Part shown: positions 1 to 11,194 of the stretch, in pieces | How the letters are laid out: each line of letters opens with the position of its first letter | Position numbering within the stretch: position 1 is the first letter of the stretch | Made by a program: the position numbers and the translations under genes | NCBI GenBank assembly: GCA_946803715.1 | Contig: CAMPET010000009.1 | Coordinates: 50,049 to 114,048, forward strand | Direction: 5' to 3' | Origin: Beroe ovata | Lineage: Eukaryota; Ctenophora; Nuda; Beroida; Beroidae | DNA length: 64,000 nucleotides | The notes under the pieces: model-generated | The model's database searches: none | What the model was told of the DNA's origin: nothing | The model's input: only the letters and a program-made list of their open reading frames with translations

Positions 1-164
1 AGGTACCAGTGTGTTGTCTGTGTCATGGCAAAAGTGCATTGAAATGGTCACAATATCAGTATAAGACGACCATCCATTGTGTTTCCATTACGTCGCTGAT
101 AAGTTAAATCATCATCTCATTGTTAACGAGTCTACAATCTGCATGACCTTCTTTTTCCCTGCAG

Positions 165-249
165 AACTGGATCGCAAATCCCATCGAATAGCATGGACGA
201 CCTTAAAAAGCGGCTTGACATGATAAAGAAAAGATCAAAGCCCACTTAG
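165..249 (+). CDS. Terminal exon of an upstream gene, possibly CKAP5/XMAP215-like
   Basis: A pyrimidine-rich tract ending in CTGCAG (to 164) is a strong acceptor. The exon starts in phase 2 and stays open for 28 codons to TAG at 247-249. The peptide is polar, then strongly basic and probably helical, with the core MDDLKKRLDMIKKR. From memory this resembles the extreme C-terminus of CKAP5/XMAP215 microtubule polymerases, but 28 residues are too few to assign it. The rest of the gene would lie left of the window. The frame starting directly at the splice site stops after 8 codons, so this frame is preferred. Confidence 0.45.
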
Positions 250-2544
250 CTACGTTTGCAACCTGTGAACTTGTAAAATTCTATTTGTTTTGATCAATAT
301 TAATAGTTGTACTGTAAGCATGGTTAGGGAATTTTTTATAATTACAAAGAGAGAGAATACTTCTAGCCACTGTGAGTTGTGACTTGAGTCACTTGAAGTA
401 GCTCATTATGTTATTTTGTTTTAATTTTACAAATGAAATTCAGTTTGAGTATATCCTTTGTCAGACCAGTCTACTTCTAGTTCTAGGTGTAACAGAGACT
501 GAGGTATTGTAGACTCTGCTTCTGACACAGACCTCTGTTTCTGAGTTTCTCTTGAGCGGCTTCATGCCTCCATTTTCAGCGGTGGAGCTGTTTCTTGACC
601 CAACTACTCCGCAAGCGCTGCAGCTCCTTTAAGATGACTCTGTGCACACGCGCCCTGTGATCTGAAACGACCATGGAGCCGCGCAGTGCTTGCGGAGTAA
701 TAGAGGTCAGATAAGGCTCGCAATTCAATTTCAATGCATGTACAAGCTAAGCTGAAGGGTCGTTCGAAATGAAGAGGTCAGATAACAGCAATCAGATGTT
801 ATCTCAGCTACTGTTCCATGCGTGCGCATGTATTGTGTATATATACACTACATGCTGCACGCATAGCTTGCTTGCAATGCGCGGCGCTCGCACTACTTAA
901 CTTGGATACTTCATCCAGGATCGATATGCTAGTAATGAGTCGAAGTTTGACTAATGGGGAGATGAATTACAATCTACAATTTTAATTTAATAACCATTAA
1001 CCAAGAATCAGATTTCAGTAAAGACCAATCGCGGCACATCCGGGTGTAATAGAAGTTGTGCCACAATAAAAACATTTGACTACTGTATTATTATCATTTC
1101 ACTGTTTGGTAGAGCAAGAATAGATCTTCAGAATCCTTCTGAAAGTTTTTACCATTGATAACCGCAACGTTTAACGTTAATAATATACCGAAAACCATAT
1201 CTATTGTCCAAAACCATCAAATTTTCAGCTTCGCAAGTTGTCCATGTTCCAGCATACAGTTAATCTTGGCATGATTTGTACATGAAACTGGCATGATTGG
1301 CATGATTGGCATGATGTCACGTGTTATCATTGATTCCGTCTTCATGGAGAGCAGCGAACTGAAAAATAAAAAAGTGATATATAGTTTAACTCATATTTAC
1401 AACCACGATACTCATATGTGTAAGTATACGTATTATACCGATGCCTACATAGTACATATAATACGGTGAAATTTTTCACTCACCGGAAATGCGTAAGTCT
1501 CAGTCATGCTTTTGTCGAGGGTGTGTCACCTTCAATAAAGTACTAAGGAACGAAATTCCGGTAAAATAAGTGGGCTGTTTGTGTGTTCAAGGACGTCAGT
1601 TATCTGGGCTGTCAGCACTCAGCACACACAATCGATGCAGGCATGAGAAGGTTCTTTTATAGTACGAGTTACTACTTTACTTACAGCTGGTTACTTGAAT
1701 AAAATTCGTTTGCTTGACTATGTTTTATGCATGGGATGTAAAGAAATACAGATGTAAAGAATTAGAAACACCTCACGTCGCTCGAAGCATTGGAAAGAAG
1801 ATAAAGAAAGACGACAAAACCAAGTGACATGCTTTCACGATTTGGTAGTCCATAGTCATTTGTAGTTCCTCAGTAGTTTGTGGAGGGAAACAAATGAGAA
1901 ACTCTGTTATAGAGTTTAACACCCTTCTTGAGATGTAAAGAATTAGAAACACCGCTCGATAGATTAGAAACAATAAGAGAAACAATAATCATAGAAAAGG
2001 AATCAGGACGGTTTGTGAAAAAGATCTTTATTCACTATAGAGCACATGTCTTTACACTGAAGTACGTATCGATCACTATACATCAAGTAAGAGGTCTCAT
2101 AAGCCGGCATAAATTTCAAAGAACTGCAATCAAAGAACTGCAATGCGCAAGGTAAGCACAAGCAGTAACAGACAAAAAATTGATAAACGCTGCCTTCAAC
2201 ATCATCCTCGTTGATGTATGCATGAAATACATCGATGAGGTGCAGCGCAAAGCGAGCTCATCATAATTATACCTTGTTTTCCACATTTATTTATCTAAGA
2301 TCAAGTCATCGTATACGAGATTAATTTAAAAAGTTTAAGAAGTCTCAAAATCATTAACTCTGTTGAATGGACACCAGTAAGTGCAATCGAGCAGTAATGT
2401 TTGCTGGATACGAGAATCAGACTGAGACAAGAGTATAAGCTTCCTCTGGCACGACATACGGATAAAAATGTCCCATGTACCAGAGCAAGGATAATAATTG
2501 CCTTCAGTCAACTTCCTGTTTGGTTACATTGCTGATTTTGTCAG
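250..2544. other. Stretch without a recognisable gene
   Basis: AT-rich sequence with no ORF that looks like protein. Around 600-720 an imperfect inverted repeat pairs ACTCCGCAAGCGCTGCAGC with a TGCTTGCGGAGTA segment, and TGTGCACACGCGCC near 640 resembles the dispersed GC-rich repeat seen at 6.9 kb and 24.6 kb. A short segment, GATGTAAAGAATTAGAAACA, occurs twice (about 1751 and 1933). Near 2190-2240 there is a small imperfect hairpin. Confidence 0.5.
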
Positions 2545-3595
2545 CGTTCCACATAATATCCAAGGAAAGTGATTTCATGAGTCGTGGCGAGTTATATGAC
2601 AGAAAGTCGTCGGTTGACACGTTTTTCCACGTCCTTTCAAGGTGGAAAGAGGTCACCCAATACCCATCTACCAGGATTTCTCAGAGTGACTCATTGAGTG
2701 ACAGTGCCAGCGGTAATATCGGTTGAAAAAGCCATGTACCGCTAGCATTGGATATATTTTATCAAATTATTTATTTAGATAATTAGATGTGCAACTATGT
2801 AAGATATATAACACGATCACGCGTAGATGCGTCACTGATAAAAAGATGTACATCCATCTCTTAATTGTGATATTGAATTGTTAGAAAGTGAGGAATCAAT
2901 TCGATTCAACAGTTGAAGTATGAATATCAATCACTCAGCCTCAGCCCCCACCTCTAATATTAACCCATCTTGGAAAAATTATTCTCCACCGTGGAAGAAT
3001 CGATCTAAACAATCTCTCTTGAAACAGTAGCCCATAGAACATCAGCTCAAGAGAGAGCGCGTTTCGCATTTAGAGATTTAACTATTTAAATGGTTATTAT
3101 CACATTATAAACCTATACGTCAATTATTGAGTTAACAATTTAATTTTAGTTTGGCAGAGACCGAGCAGTTCCACCAGCTAAACTGTCATGAAGCACTATC
3201 ACTTGTGATAATACACGGGGAGATTACAGGACCACAGACTGGTCAGGTACACGAGTTGATGAACACCAAAGGTCAAAACAAGAATACACAAGTATAAGAC
3301 AACGGCATGAGATTGAGACACCGTCTGAGCAACCCCACCAGACACCAGGGGTGACAGAAAAGTAAAGAGCAAAAAAACATGCTTTGGTTGAACTGCCATG
3401 TAAATGCAGATGACAATTATACATTGAAAGAACCTCCAATGCACTATATCTGTCTTGAACCACATGAGTGTTAAACAGAAGGAATTAAGTATTAGCTTGA
3501 GTTGCTGCAGGACGAGGCGATAAGCCTTCAAACAAGCATATTGCTGAGGGAATTCCCAATACAGACTATCATAGAGGAAGATGTCTGAAAATTAG
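2545..3595 (+). CDS. Tentative exons of an unidentified gene
   Basis: Three candidate exons fit together in phase: 2545-2712 (in phase 1, out phase 1), 3158-3246 (in 1, out 0) and 3549-3595 (in 0, out 2), each bounded by AG and GT. The first encodes a polar, serine-rich segment (...DTFFHVLSRWKEVTQYP..., then a Ser/Asp cluster). The second contains FHQLNCHEALSLVIIHGE. I do not recognise the family, and neither the start nor the end of the gene is defined. The phase agreement could be chance, so this is a prompt for transcript mapping rather than a gene call. Confidence 0.3.
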
Positions 3596-3615
3596 GTGGG
3601 ATGCCTCGCTACATT

Positions 3616-3966
3616 GATACCTCCCATGGATTCTGTCAACGATTTCCAATACGAGTGTTCTCGTTGCATCAGCACAATGTCTGTGAATGTAAAATATCTG
3701 GGACAGTTGTTAGAAGAGAATGCCAACCACAATGAAGGATTTGTCATTGGATCATCGTTTTGATTCAGGAGTAATTGAAGTAATCCTCAACCAAGAAGGT
3801 AATTACTGTCTTTGTACGGGTAATTGGCATATAGGTTAATCTGAAACATCTCAGACTCTCCTAAGCCAAACCATTCCCCATTGTTCATTGTAGTTAAGAA
3901 TAAAATTCAGTGGTTATTAGAGATACCTCCAATAGATTTTGGTAACAATTTCCAATACGAGTGTTT
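3616..3966. repeat. 45-bp direct duplication, two copies
   Basis: Copies at 3616-3660 and 3922-3966 share 38 of 45 bases, including TTTCCAATACGAGTGTT. Both copies are open in the frame that reads FQYEC, so a duplicated small exon is possible, but neither copy has a good acceptor. Confidence 0.5.
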
Positions 3967-4219
3967 TAAGAGGGTTGGCAGTGTAACAAAGAGTGTACCT
4001 CCAATTTAAAGGAGTAATTAGAAAAAGCACAAATACAATTTTGTCGACTGCCAAGAGCTGAATTAGATTTAAATACGGATTACCTTATTACCTATGAATA
4101 CTTAAATATATAGCAGAAAAGATCGACACATGATAATTTGGGGGAATCTATAACTTCATCACTTTATTTAATGTTTAAGATGCTCGAATGAATTATTTCA
4201 TTTCATTCCTCACATTGAG

Positions 4220-4419
4220 ACTTGAGTGAGGCAGATGTTACAAAGGGACGAAGGGAGTACGGGCCAGACTCAAGGGGGATAATGAGGTATTACGAACGTT
4301 ATCCGCTCTCTCGTCAAGATGATGAGTGGCGACCGTTCTCGGTGTTGGATGGGATCAAAAGAATACAGGATCAAAGGGATACAGGAATAAAAGAAAACAG
4401 CAGATTGAGGAAGATCTGA
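4220..4419 (+). CDS. Candidate terminal exon of an unidentified gene
   Basis: A pyrimidine-rich tract (TTTCATTTCATTCCTCACATTGAG) precedes an open frame of 66 codons entered in phase 1 and ended by TGA at 4417-4419. The peptide looks like a genuine soluble, charged protein: YYERYPLSRQDDEWRPF, then an Ile/Arg/Asp-rich helix. No domain is recognised. It may be the end of the gene whose tentative exons lie at 2545-3595, but the connecting exon phase (2 into 1) does not match, so at least one exon is missing or they are unrelated. Confidence 0.35.
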
Positions 4420-4874
4420 GTATGATTTGAATACAGAGGAAAAATATAATTGGAGAACTGAAGAGATCAAGAGGGGGGGGGGCAATCGATATCTCTATTT
4501 CAATGTATAATATTAAAATAATTAAATCATATCATTATACCATGCCGATCCCGGGGGATTAATCAGGGGATTGATATTATCTTTCACATAGTAGCAAAGG
4601 TGGACAATAGATCGATTTATAGATAGCTTAAAATCTAGTAACAATAAGTTTAATTAGTTGTGTGCAACACACGAGCCTAATGGCTACTGCGTTGCTTAAA
4701 GATATGGGCACCGAGCATGCTCATTTGCATTTAAATCAAATTATTGCTTAATAAATTATTGGGTCATCATGGATGGTTGATATGGATGCACAAACGGTGT
4801 GCTGTGTAGTGTGTGCTCACTAAACAACATAGATATTGAAATCACATCATAAGTACAAGATCCAATTGTGGCAG

Positions 4875-5352
4875 TTGTGCCTCCCATGCCTCAAAATCCG
4901 TACACAATGTGGATGAACCAGCTTCAACAACTGAACAATGTGTTTGTAATCTCCGACGATCAGTCAACATACTCATACATCAATGGTGCATGCTATGGGT
5001 AAAAGAAATGAGCACTGTCCCGGAATACGAGCCCTTGGCATGTGTACAAGTTGAGAATCTTCACTGCCACATATGCAGGATGAACTTCGTGAATCAAGAA
5101 TCGATAGCTCACATCAGGATGGAAAAGTTCACATCCGAATGTTTGCAAAAACAATGAGACAAGCCAATCTGATGGGATCTGACACACAATCATCAGCTTA
5201 TTAGATTGAATTTAACGTCTTTTCTATTCATTTCAGAGAGCTTCCCTGAAAGGAGGGAGCCATTGATAGCAAAGGCACTCAAACCATTTGAAGATAAGTA
5301 CTCTTGGAAAGAGGTAATGGAGCTCAACAGCAAGATTCTAGAAAAACCATAG
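4875..5352 (+). CDS. Candidate exons of an unidentified gene
   Basis: Segment 4875-4998 reads VPPMPQNPYTMWMNQLQQLN and on, and ends at GG|GTAAAA. It can splice in phase over a 79-bp intron to 5079-5157 (acceptor CCACATATGCAG), which stops at TGA. A further open segment, 5237-5352, follows a good acceptor (CTATTCATTTCAG) and reads PLIAKALKPFEDKYSW, then a stop. Unspliced, 5050-5157 also encodes a CxxC...H pattern (CHICRMNF) resembling half a zinc finger. I cannot join the third segment in phase and do not recognise the protein. Confidence 0.3.
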
Positions 5353-5966
5353 ATATTATGAAATTACCCATACAGACTGATTAAAAATCTGTTTTAATAA
5401 CCTGTATATAATAGCCAGCATAGTGCATGAACATATATTAAGTTTGATTCTAATAAAAGCGCCCATCCATGAAGGATGTTACTTTTCACTCCTGACAAGA
5501 CACAGAAAGAGCAAGGTTGAATGGTAAGAGGGGATTATATAGAGCCCTGAACTATCTAATAACTTAATCATTCCCAAGAGAAACCCAACTTATGTGGCAG
5601 ACAAGAAGAATTAATATCTGTTACATACAGAAGGCTCAACATCTGAAAGCTCAAGAAAATTATATAGATCAACTTTTTTGTCCATACTTGATTCACCGGA
5701 CTGTCACTGATACCTAGAAGTCAGTCACAGAATTTAAATGCTTCACTTGGACTGCATTCAAGAGTGAATATCTTTGCCATACGCAAGTAGTGGGGATGAA
5801 TGCTTGATTAATACATTTGATAGGAAGAATAGTCTATTATTCCTATCAAAGGTAAATAGAGGAATACCCCACAATGTTAACGATAGTCAATACGTATTTT
5901 GCAAGCTGCAAAACTTGTCAAAGAAATCTGTCAATATCCTGTAAATATCCAGTAATTAGATTTTCG

Positions 5967-6030
5967 AAATGATTGATCTATCATGAGGAACAGAGTCAAG
6001 ACTCTGTTCCTCATGATAGATTGATCATTT
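5967..6030. repeat. Near-perfect 64-bp palindrome
   Basis: Two 31-base arms differ at only two positions and are separated by 2 bases (AA at 5998-5999). The centre is GGAACAGAGTCAAGACTCTG. It would extrude as a cruciform, or fold as a tight RNA hairpin. Confidence 0.85.
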
Positions 6031-6092
6031 AACGGGACATTGGAGTTTTTTCAACATTCTTAGAGATTTCCTGAGTGACAGGACCAGCTAAC

Positions 6093-6123
6093 AGGAGAGC
6101 TGTTACACTTGTACAGCTCTCCT
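6093..6123. repeat. Short perfect hairpin
   Basis: Arms AGGAGAGCTGT (6093-6103) and ACAGCTCTCCT (6113-6123) pair perfectly around a 9-base loop. No T-run follows, so it is not a terminator-like element. Confidence 0.7.
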
Positions 6124-6736
6124 AAGACATCTGACAGAAGTACAGCTTGACTTGGAGCTGCTAAAACATCAGAAAATTATGGAGGGTTAAACATTAAGGA
6201 AATAAGTGGTTCCACTTAACCAATTCCGAAATGGTGATAAATAAGTCAATAAATAATCTAGTGGTTGAATAAGAGTTGAATTAAGGCTACACTAGATCAT
6301 ATCTATCAGATTAACTGTCCTCAGACTGAAACTGGGATAGACTTGACAAGAGAAAGACTTAAGTCAGATGCTTCTGTAGTGATTAGACTGTTGTTGGCAT
6401 CGGTATGGGCAATGAAAGTGACATCCTGCATCTTGAAGATGAATAAGAAGGACAGGTTAGAAAGACAATATAGCAAGTACACATAGGGAGTTGAACAAAA
6501 ACCCTGGCTCGGCCGAGGAAGCAATTTTCCAGTTGGAACTCTCTAAGGCAAGGAGAAAGTCTTCAACAATTCTTTTTAGTACTCTCCTCGGCAAGGGCCA
6601 GGCGATATACAAACTCCCATTCCTCTAATCAACTCATAATCAACTGACACAAAAGTTTGATTGTGGGACGACCAATTTTTGAGAATTTTAGAATACAAAA
6701 CACAAAAGAATTAAATCAATTGGATGAAAATATCTG

Positions 6737-7345
6737 TTCGTTTGTTTGGCGCGATGCTAGACCGCTGATGCAAGCCGCGCGCGCGCGAAACGAAATTCTC
6801 GACAGGGTCTATCATCGATCGACAACTGTTCGTGAATACAATTTCTGAATTTGAGAATTACCACATAACCAGTCAATTTTATGCACACGTTGCGCGCCCC
6901 TGTTCTACTCAGTGAACTGAAAAGTCGTATGAAAGGACCACGGAGATGCGCAGCGCGCGTGGAGTATTTGGGTCACGCAGCGCGGCCCGGGAACAGTCAA
7001 TTGTTTTTAAAAAGTGTTAAGGTTAAGCGCGAGCTCGGCGCGGGCGCGCGCCGCTAATGCTAAACCCTTGTGCACCCGTTGCATTGCGCCGCGCGCTCCT
7101 TATTCCATCTTTAAGCTCCGTAATCTGAAATGTATTTAATATATAGTCGTAATTGAAAAGAGATGCGCGGCGCGCGGAGTATTTTGATCTCTTGTCAAGC
7201 AGCGCGGGGACTTGCCTGGCGATGCTAGGCCCAGCTGACGCGAGCCGCGAAGCGGCGAGCGCCAGCGAGAATAATTTGCGGCGCGCGCGCAATGAAATTC
7301 TCGACAGGGGCTATCATCGACAGCCAACGCGGGGACATAAACCCA
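6737..7345. repeat. GC-rich dispersed repeat (GCGCGC family)
   Basis: This block contrasts sharply with its AT-rich surroundings. It contains two related segments with GAAATTCTCGACAGGG(G/T)CTATCATCGA (near 6790 and 7300), TGCACACGTTGC-type blocks near 6881 and 7069, and GGAG..GCGCAGCGCGCG..GGAGTA near 6940 and 7160. Related pieces recur near 24.2-24.8 kb (inverted), 41.3 and 47.4 kb, and 51.7 and 52.2 kb. No transposase ORF is present, so it looks like a non-autonomous family with diverged copies. It lies just upstream of HACE1. Confidence 0.65.
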
Positions 7346-7752
7346 GGGTTTGTAAAATTTTACCCGACTCTTGCTTGTTGCTGGCGGGATCGGATTTTAT
7401 CCTGGCAAGGAATGACAATTGCGCTTTAATTATGAGAAGCAGTAGCCATGGTGCACGGCAAGACGTCATCAGTATTGCTTCTGGATGTTGAGCCTCTGTA
7501 AATATTTTAAGTAGTGATGTCAGTTCAATGCAGTAGAACACCAATCCTTGTATGCTGTGTTATTTGCATTGTCTGTCTGTAGAAATATTCTGTTCTTGGT
7601 TTAAGCATATTCTAAAGAGATTATGATGAATTTTGTAATGCCTACCAAATGTTTATATGGGTATAAAGAGTGACACAAAGAGTGAAAAGCTGAAATTACT
7701 ACCAATCTACAAGCCTCTCACAATCTGATCCTATAAACTCTCAGTTTCAGTG

Positions 7753-10458
7753 ATGGATCGTTCATTCTTAAGCATGCTGAAAACTCTCAAAATTGGTCAT
7801 TCCATCCAACTCCCTCGGGATAACTCAGCTGCACTTAATATGCTCCTTCCAATGGTTCTTCAGAAAGAGCACAGGAAAGTATCAGAACTATTGAGCAGTA
7901 GTCCTTACTTTGACATTGATACTGTGCTACCTAAGATAAAACGCACACTCCTTCACATGGCTGCTAATATTGGTACTGCTGAGTGTGTTGCTGTTCTCCT
8001 GAGTGCAGGTGCAAACCCTAACAAGCCCGATAGTAATGGGGTTGTGCCTCTTCACTTTGCTGCCAGAAATGGCTTCAAGGACTGTTGTAAACTCCTCCTA
8101 AACAAGGGAGCTGATCCTAAAGTACCTGACAACGATGGACTAACATCTGTTCATTGGGCTGCATTAAGTGGCCGTAATGAGTTACTAGCAGATCTGTTGT
8201 CAAGAAATATAGAACTGAATGTTAGGGACAAAATGGGACAAACTGCTCTTCATTTTGCAGCCATGCATGGTCATTACCAAACAGTAGAGTACCTTCTGGA
8301 AAATGGGGCTCAGGTAAATGATGTCAACATAATAGGTCAGTCACCACTTATTCTTGCTTGCAAAGAAGGTCATTTAAAATGCATAGAGTTCCTATTATCT
8401 TGTGGAGCTAATCCATCAGCCAAGAACTCTGATGGAATGTCTGTATTACAGATTTTGGTGTCAAACAGGTACTTGGAATGTGTATATTCCCTGACCCACT
8501 CACACCCTACTCAGCTCTGTAACCTCATTGAAATATTGAGAATACCTGATATAATCAGTTTCAGGAAAGTCATTGATTGTATTCAGCACATTTGTAGCAG
8601 AAAACGTAGTTTAGTCTTAAAGATATGGGAAACACTAGTTTCATTAACCATTAACACTGGCAAAGAAGTTATGTCTTCCAACACAGACAAAGCAACTCCA
8701 AAAGCATTTCTCAGTTTAGTCAAAGCATTGAAGCACATAAGCATGCTGGATGAAGTTTCACTCATCGTTGCACACTGTGCAAGTAGATCTCCAAGTTTGT
8801 GTGGGTCTGTTAGTTCGGCTACCATTTCCCCTCCTGGCACACCTTCCCATTCAGCTTCTTTCTCATACTCAAGCTTTTTTGAGAGTCCTGTTATTATCAA
8901 CAGACTTGATGATGTCTGGATAATTCTTGAAGAATGGATGACAATGTTGAGCCTCGAGATAGTTGCTAAAAGAAGATCAGATATTTCAATTTCAGAACTA
9001 CTTGCCTCCAATGACACTGATGAAAAAGCTGGGAATGTCTTTCTCTCTGAAACCTTTCATGGTGATTCAAAATCACTGGATAAGGTATCTGATAATCTTT
9101 GTACTGTGATTGAAGCATATCACTTGTGGTGTAGGGAAACTTCACTCCAAGACCGATTTGAACAGTTTGTCAGTTCACATTCTGACGTTTTCAAAGTCTT
9201 TCTAGCTCATAATAGCTTCTTCATTTTTAATCAACTCAAATTTTTCTTGGAATCTCCTACATTCATGAAGCAGTTTAATGGCATAAGAAGAGTTGTTTAT
9301 CAGAAAGACCTCGCTCTCAGGAAAAAGTGGTTTTATGACAATTTATACTCTGACATCACTCCAAATGAGCAACCAGATGACAGCGCAAAAATAACTATCA
9401 GAAGAGATGACATATTCAATAGTTCCTGTACTCAAATTCACAATGCCAATATCGAGGATCTCAGAAAAAACTTTGTTATTTCATTTGAAGGCGACCAAGG
9501 CATAGGTGCAGGTGTAAGAAGAGAATGGTTTAACATTCTCACAAATGAAATGCTGAACGAAGATTATGCTCTGTTTACACATTCAAATGATGGGATGACT
9601 TTTCAACCCAGTCATATATCGGACATTCAAGAGGATCATTTGAGTTATTTCCGATTTGCTGGAATTATCATGGGGCTTTCTTTATATCACAACAATGTGA
9701 TAAACATCCATTTCACGAAGTCTTTTTACAAGCACATTTTAGGCATACCATCTGATTACACTGACGTTAGATCAATCGATCCTGGGTATGCCAACAGCTT
9801 GCAATGGCTCCTTGATAATGACATATCAGAGTTCGAAGATGACCTAGGATTAACGTTCAGTGAAGACCAAAATGTTTTGGGAGAAACTCGGGTCGTTGAA
9901 CTAAAACCCGGAGGAGCTACAATCCCCGTCACTGAGAAGAACAAACAGGAATATGTCGAGTTCGTCACTGAATACAAAATGACTAGCGCAATTCGTCTCC
10001 AAATCACAAGTTTCCTGGAAGGCTTTCACTCCATCATACCAAAATCCCTGGTTGCAATATTCAATGAGAATGAACTGGAACTTCTCATGTGCGGGATCCC
10101 AAACATCGACCCGGAGGACTGGGAGAGTCACACAGATTACAACAACTACACTGCTGAGGATGATGTGGTGAAATGGTTTTGGGAGGTAGTCCGGGAATTG
10201 TGCCCTGAAGACCGAGCTCTTCTCCTTCAGTTCTGCACGGGAAGTTCCAAAGTTCCTCTCGGTGGTTTTGCTGGTCTCCAAGGTTCAGGGGAGGTTATGC
10301 CATTCACAATCAGTCGGACTCACGATGGAAACAAGCTTCCTACTGCTAGTACGTGCTTTAATCTGCTCAAACTACCGTGTTATAAGTCTTTCGAGGTACT
10401 TAGAACAAAGCTCAAAATTGCCATCAAATATGGTTCAGAAGGATTTGATTTTGTTTGA
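7753..10458 (+). CDS. HACE1: HACE1, ankyrin-repeat HECT E3 ubiquitin ligase, intronless
   Basis: An uninterrupted ORF of 901 codons, close to the length I recall for vertebrate HACE1 (about 909). The N-terminal region (about residues 20-60) is followed by about six or seven ankyrin repeats to about residue 250 (GQTALHFAAMHGHYQTVEYL is typical), a long linker, and a HECT domain from about residue 570 to the end. The catalytic cysteine is in LPTASTCFNLLKLP, Cys868, codon 10354-10356. The family conjugates ubiquitin to active Rac1 and acts at Golgi and endosomal membranes. The first ATG is at 7753; a GTG just before it is not the start. Having no intron is unusual in this window, where ABTB2, YOD1, NECAP and G-alpha are heavily split, and hints at a retro-derived or intron-depleted locus. 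Identity is secure. Confidence 0.96.
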   Translation: MDRSFLSMLKTLKIGHSIQLPRDNSAALNMLLPMVLQKEHRKVSELLSSSPYFDIDTVLPKIKRTLLHMAANIGTAECVAVLLSAGANPNKPDSNGVVPLHFAARNGFKDCCKLLLNKGADPKVPDNDGLTSVHWAALSGRNELLADLLSRNIELNVRDKMGQTALHFAAMHGHYQTVEYLLENGAQVNDVNIIGQSPLILACKEGHLKCIEFLLSCGANPSAKNSDGMSVLQILVSNRYLECVYSLTHSHPTQLCNLIEILRIPDIISFRKVIDCIQHICSRKRSLVLKIWETLVSLTINTGKEVMSSNTDKATPKAFLSLVKALKHISMLDEVSLIVAHCASRSPSLCGSVSSATISPPGTPSHSASFSYSSFFESPVIINRLDDVWIILEEWMTMLSLEIVAKRRSDISISELLASNDTDEKAGNVFLSETFHGDSKSLDKVSDNLCTVIEAYHLWCRETSLQDRFEQFVSSHSDVFKVFLAHNSFFIFNQLKFFLESPTFMKQFNGIRRVVYQKDLALRKKWFYDNLYSDITPNEQPDDSAKITIRRDDIFNSSCTQIHNANIEDLRKNFVISFEGDQGIGAGVRREWFNILTNEMLNEDYALFTHSNDGMTFQPSHISDIQEDHLSYFRFAGIIMGLSLYHNNVINIHFTKSFYKHILGIPSDYTDVRSIDPGYANSLQWLLDNDISEFEDDLGLTFSEDQNVLGETRVVELKPGGATIPVTEKNKQEYVEFVTEYKMTSAIRLQITSFLEGFHSIIPKSLVAIFNENELELLMCGIPNIDPEDWESHTDYNNYTAEDDVVKWFWEVVRELCPEDRALLLQFCTGSSKVPLGGFAGLQGSGEVMPFTISRTHDGNKLPTASTCFNLLKLPCYKSFEVLRTKLKIAIKYGSEGFDFV

Positions 10459-11194
10459 CTTTTACTTGAGAAGTTTTGTGGTATTTTATGTGTATTGCTT
10501 GAGATTTTTGTATATTTTTAAAATGCTTTTAGTTCGATTATTAACTCAACGGAGCGTATTATATTCAGCTGTGTTGGTTGTTGTATTTTATTATTATTTT
10601 TGAACAAAGATGACATTGATTCTGCAATGCTTTTATCAACAAACTTTGTGATTTCATGTAGCTTGTTTATCACTGTAGAAAACGCTAAAAACGTTTCCCG
10701 AATTCGCTTCAACAATTTGAGTGCTACGACATCAATATTCCACCATATTACCTGAACAAGGGACATCTCTACGCAATACCTTAATGAGAAAATCCTGACT
10801 AGTAGGATGTAGCGAATGCACAAATGACAAGTCGGACTACCGACTCCATCCCTGCCTCCTCCACCAGCAATCCTACAATCAGGTACTCATGGAATAACTT
10901 TTCAGAATGCACAAATACTGCTCTTTTCTTCTGAATACGTAGGTAAACACCTTTCACACTCGATATAAGGTCATCCTGAATCAGTGCTTTTCCAGAGCAG
11001 AGATTCATCCTCTAAGACAATGGCCCTGGAGGGACAGGCACATTGAAAATACTCTCAAAAATCCAAACTTCACTTTCTGCCGGGCAGATGTCAATCTCAT
11101 CGTTGATAAAGATGCTATAGGTTCGTGTTATACCTAGGTTTGTCCTGGCGAATTTGCGTTTTTCTGTTGATAAATCAGGTAAGCATTTCTGAGG
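10459..11194. other. Intergenic spacer, HACE1 to ABTB2-like gene
   Basis: No convincing coding exon seen. It should hold the HACE1 3' UTR and the promoter or upstream exons of the next gene on the same strand; an additional 5' exon of that gene near 11040-11170 cannot be excluded. Confidence 0.45.

Larger units (their letters stand above)
5353..6736. other. Stretch without a recognisable gene, with two hairpins
   Basis: No convincing coding sequence. It contains the near-perfect palindrome at 5967-6030 and the small hairpin at 6093-6123, listed separately; otherwise AT-rich. Confidence 0.5.
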
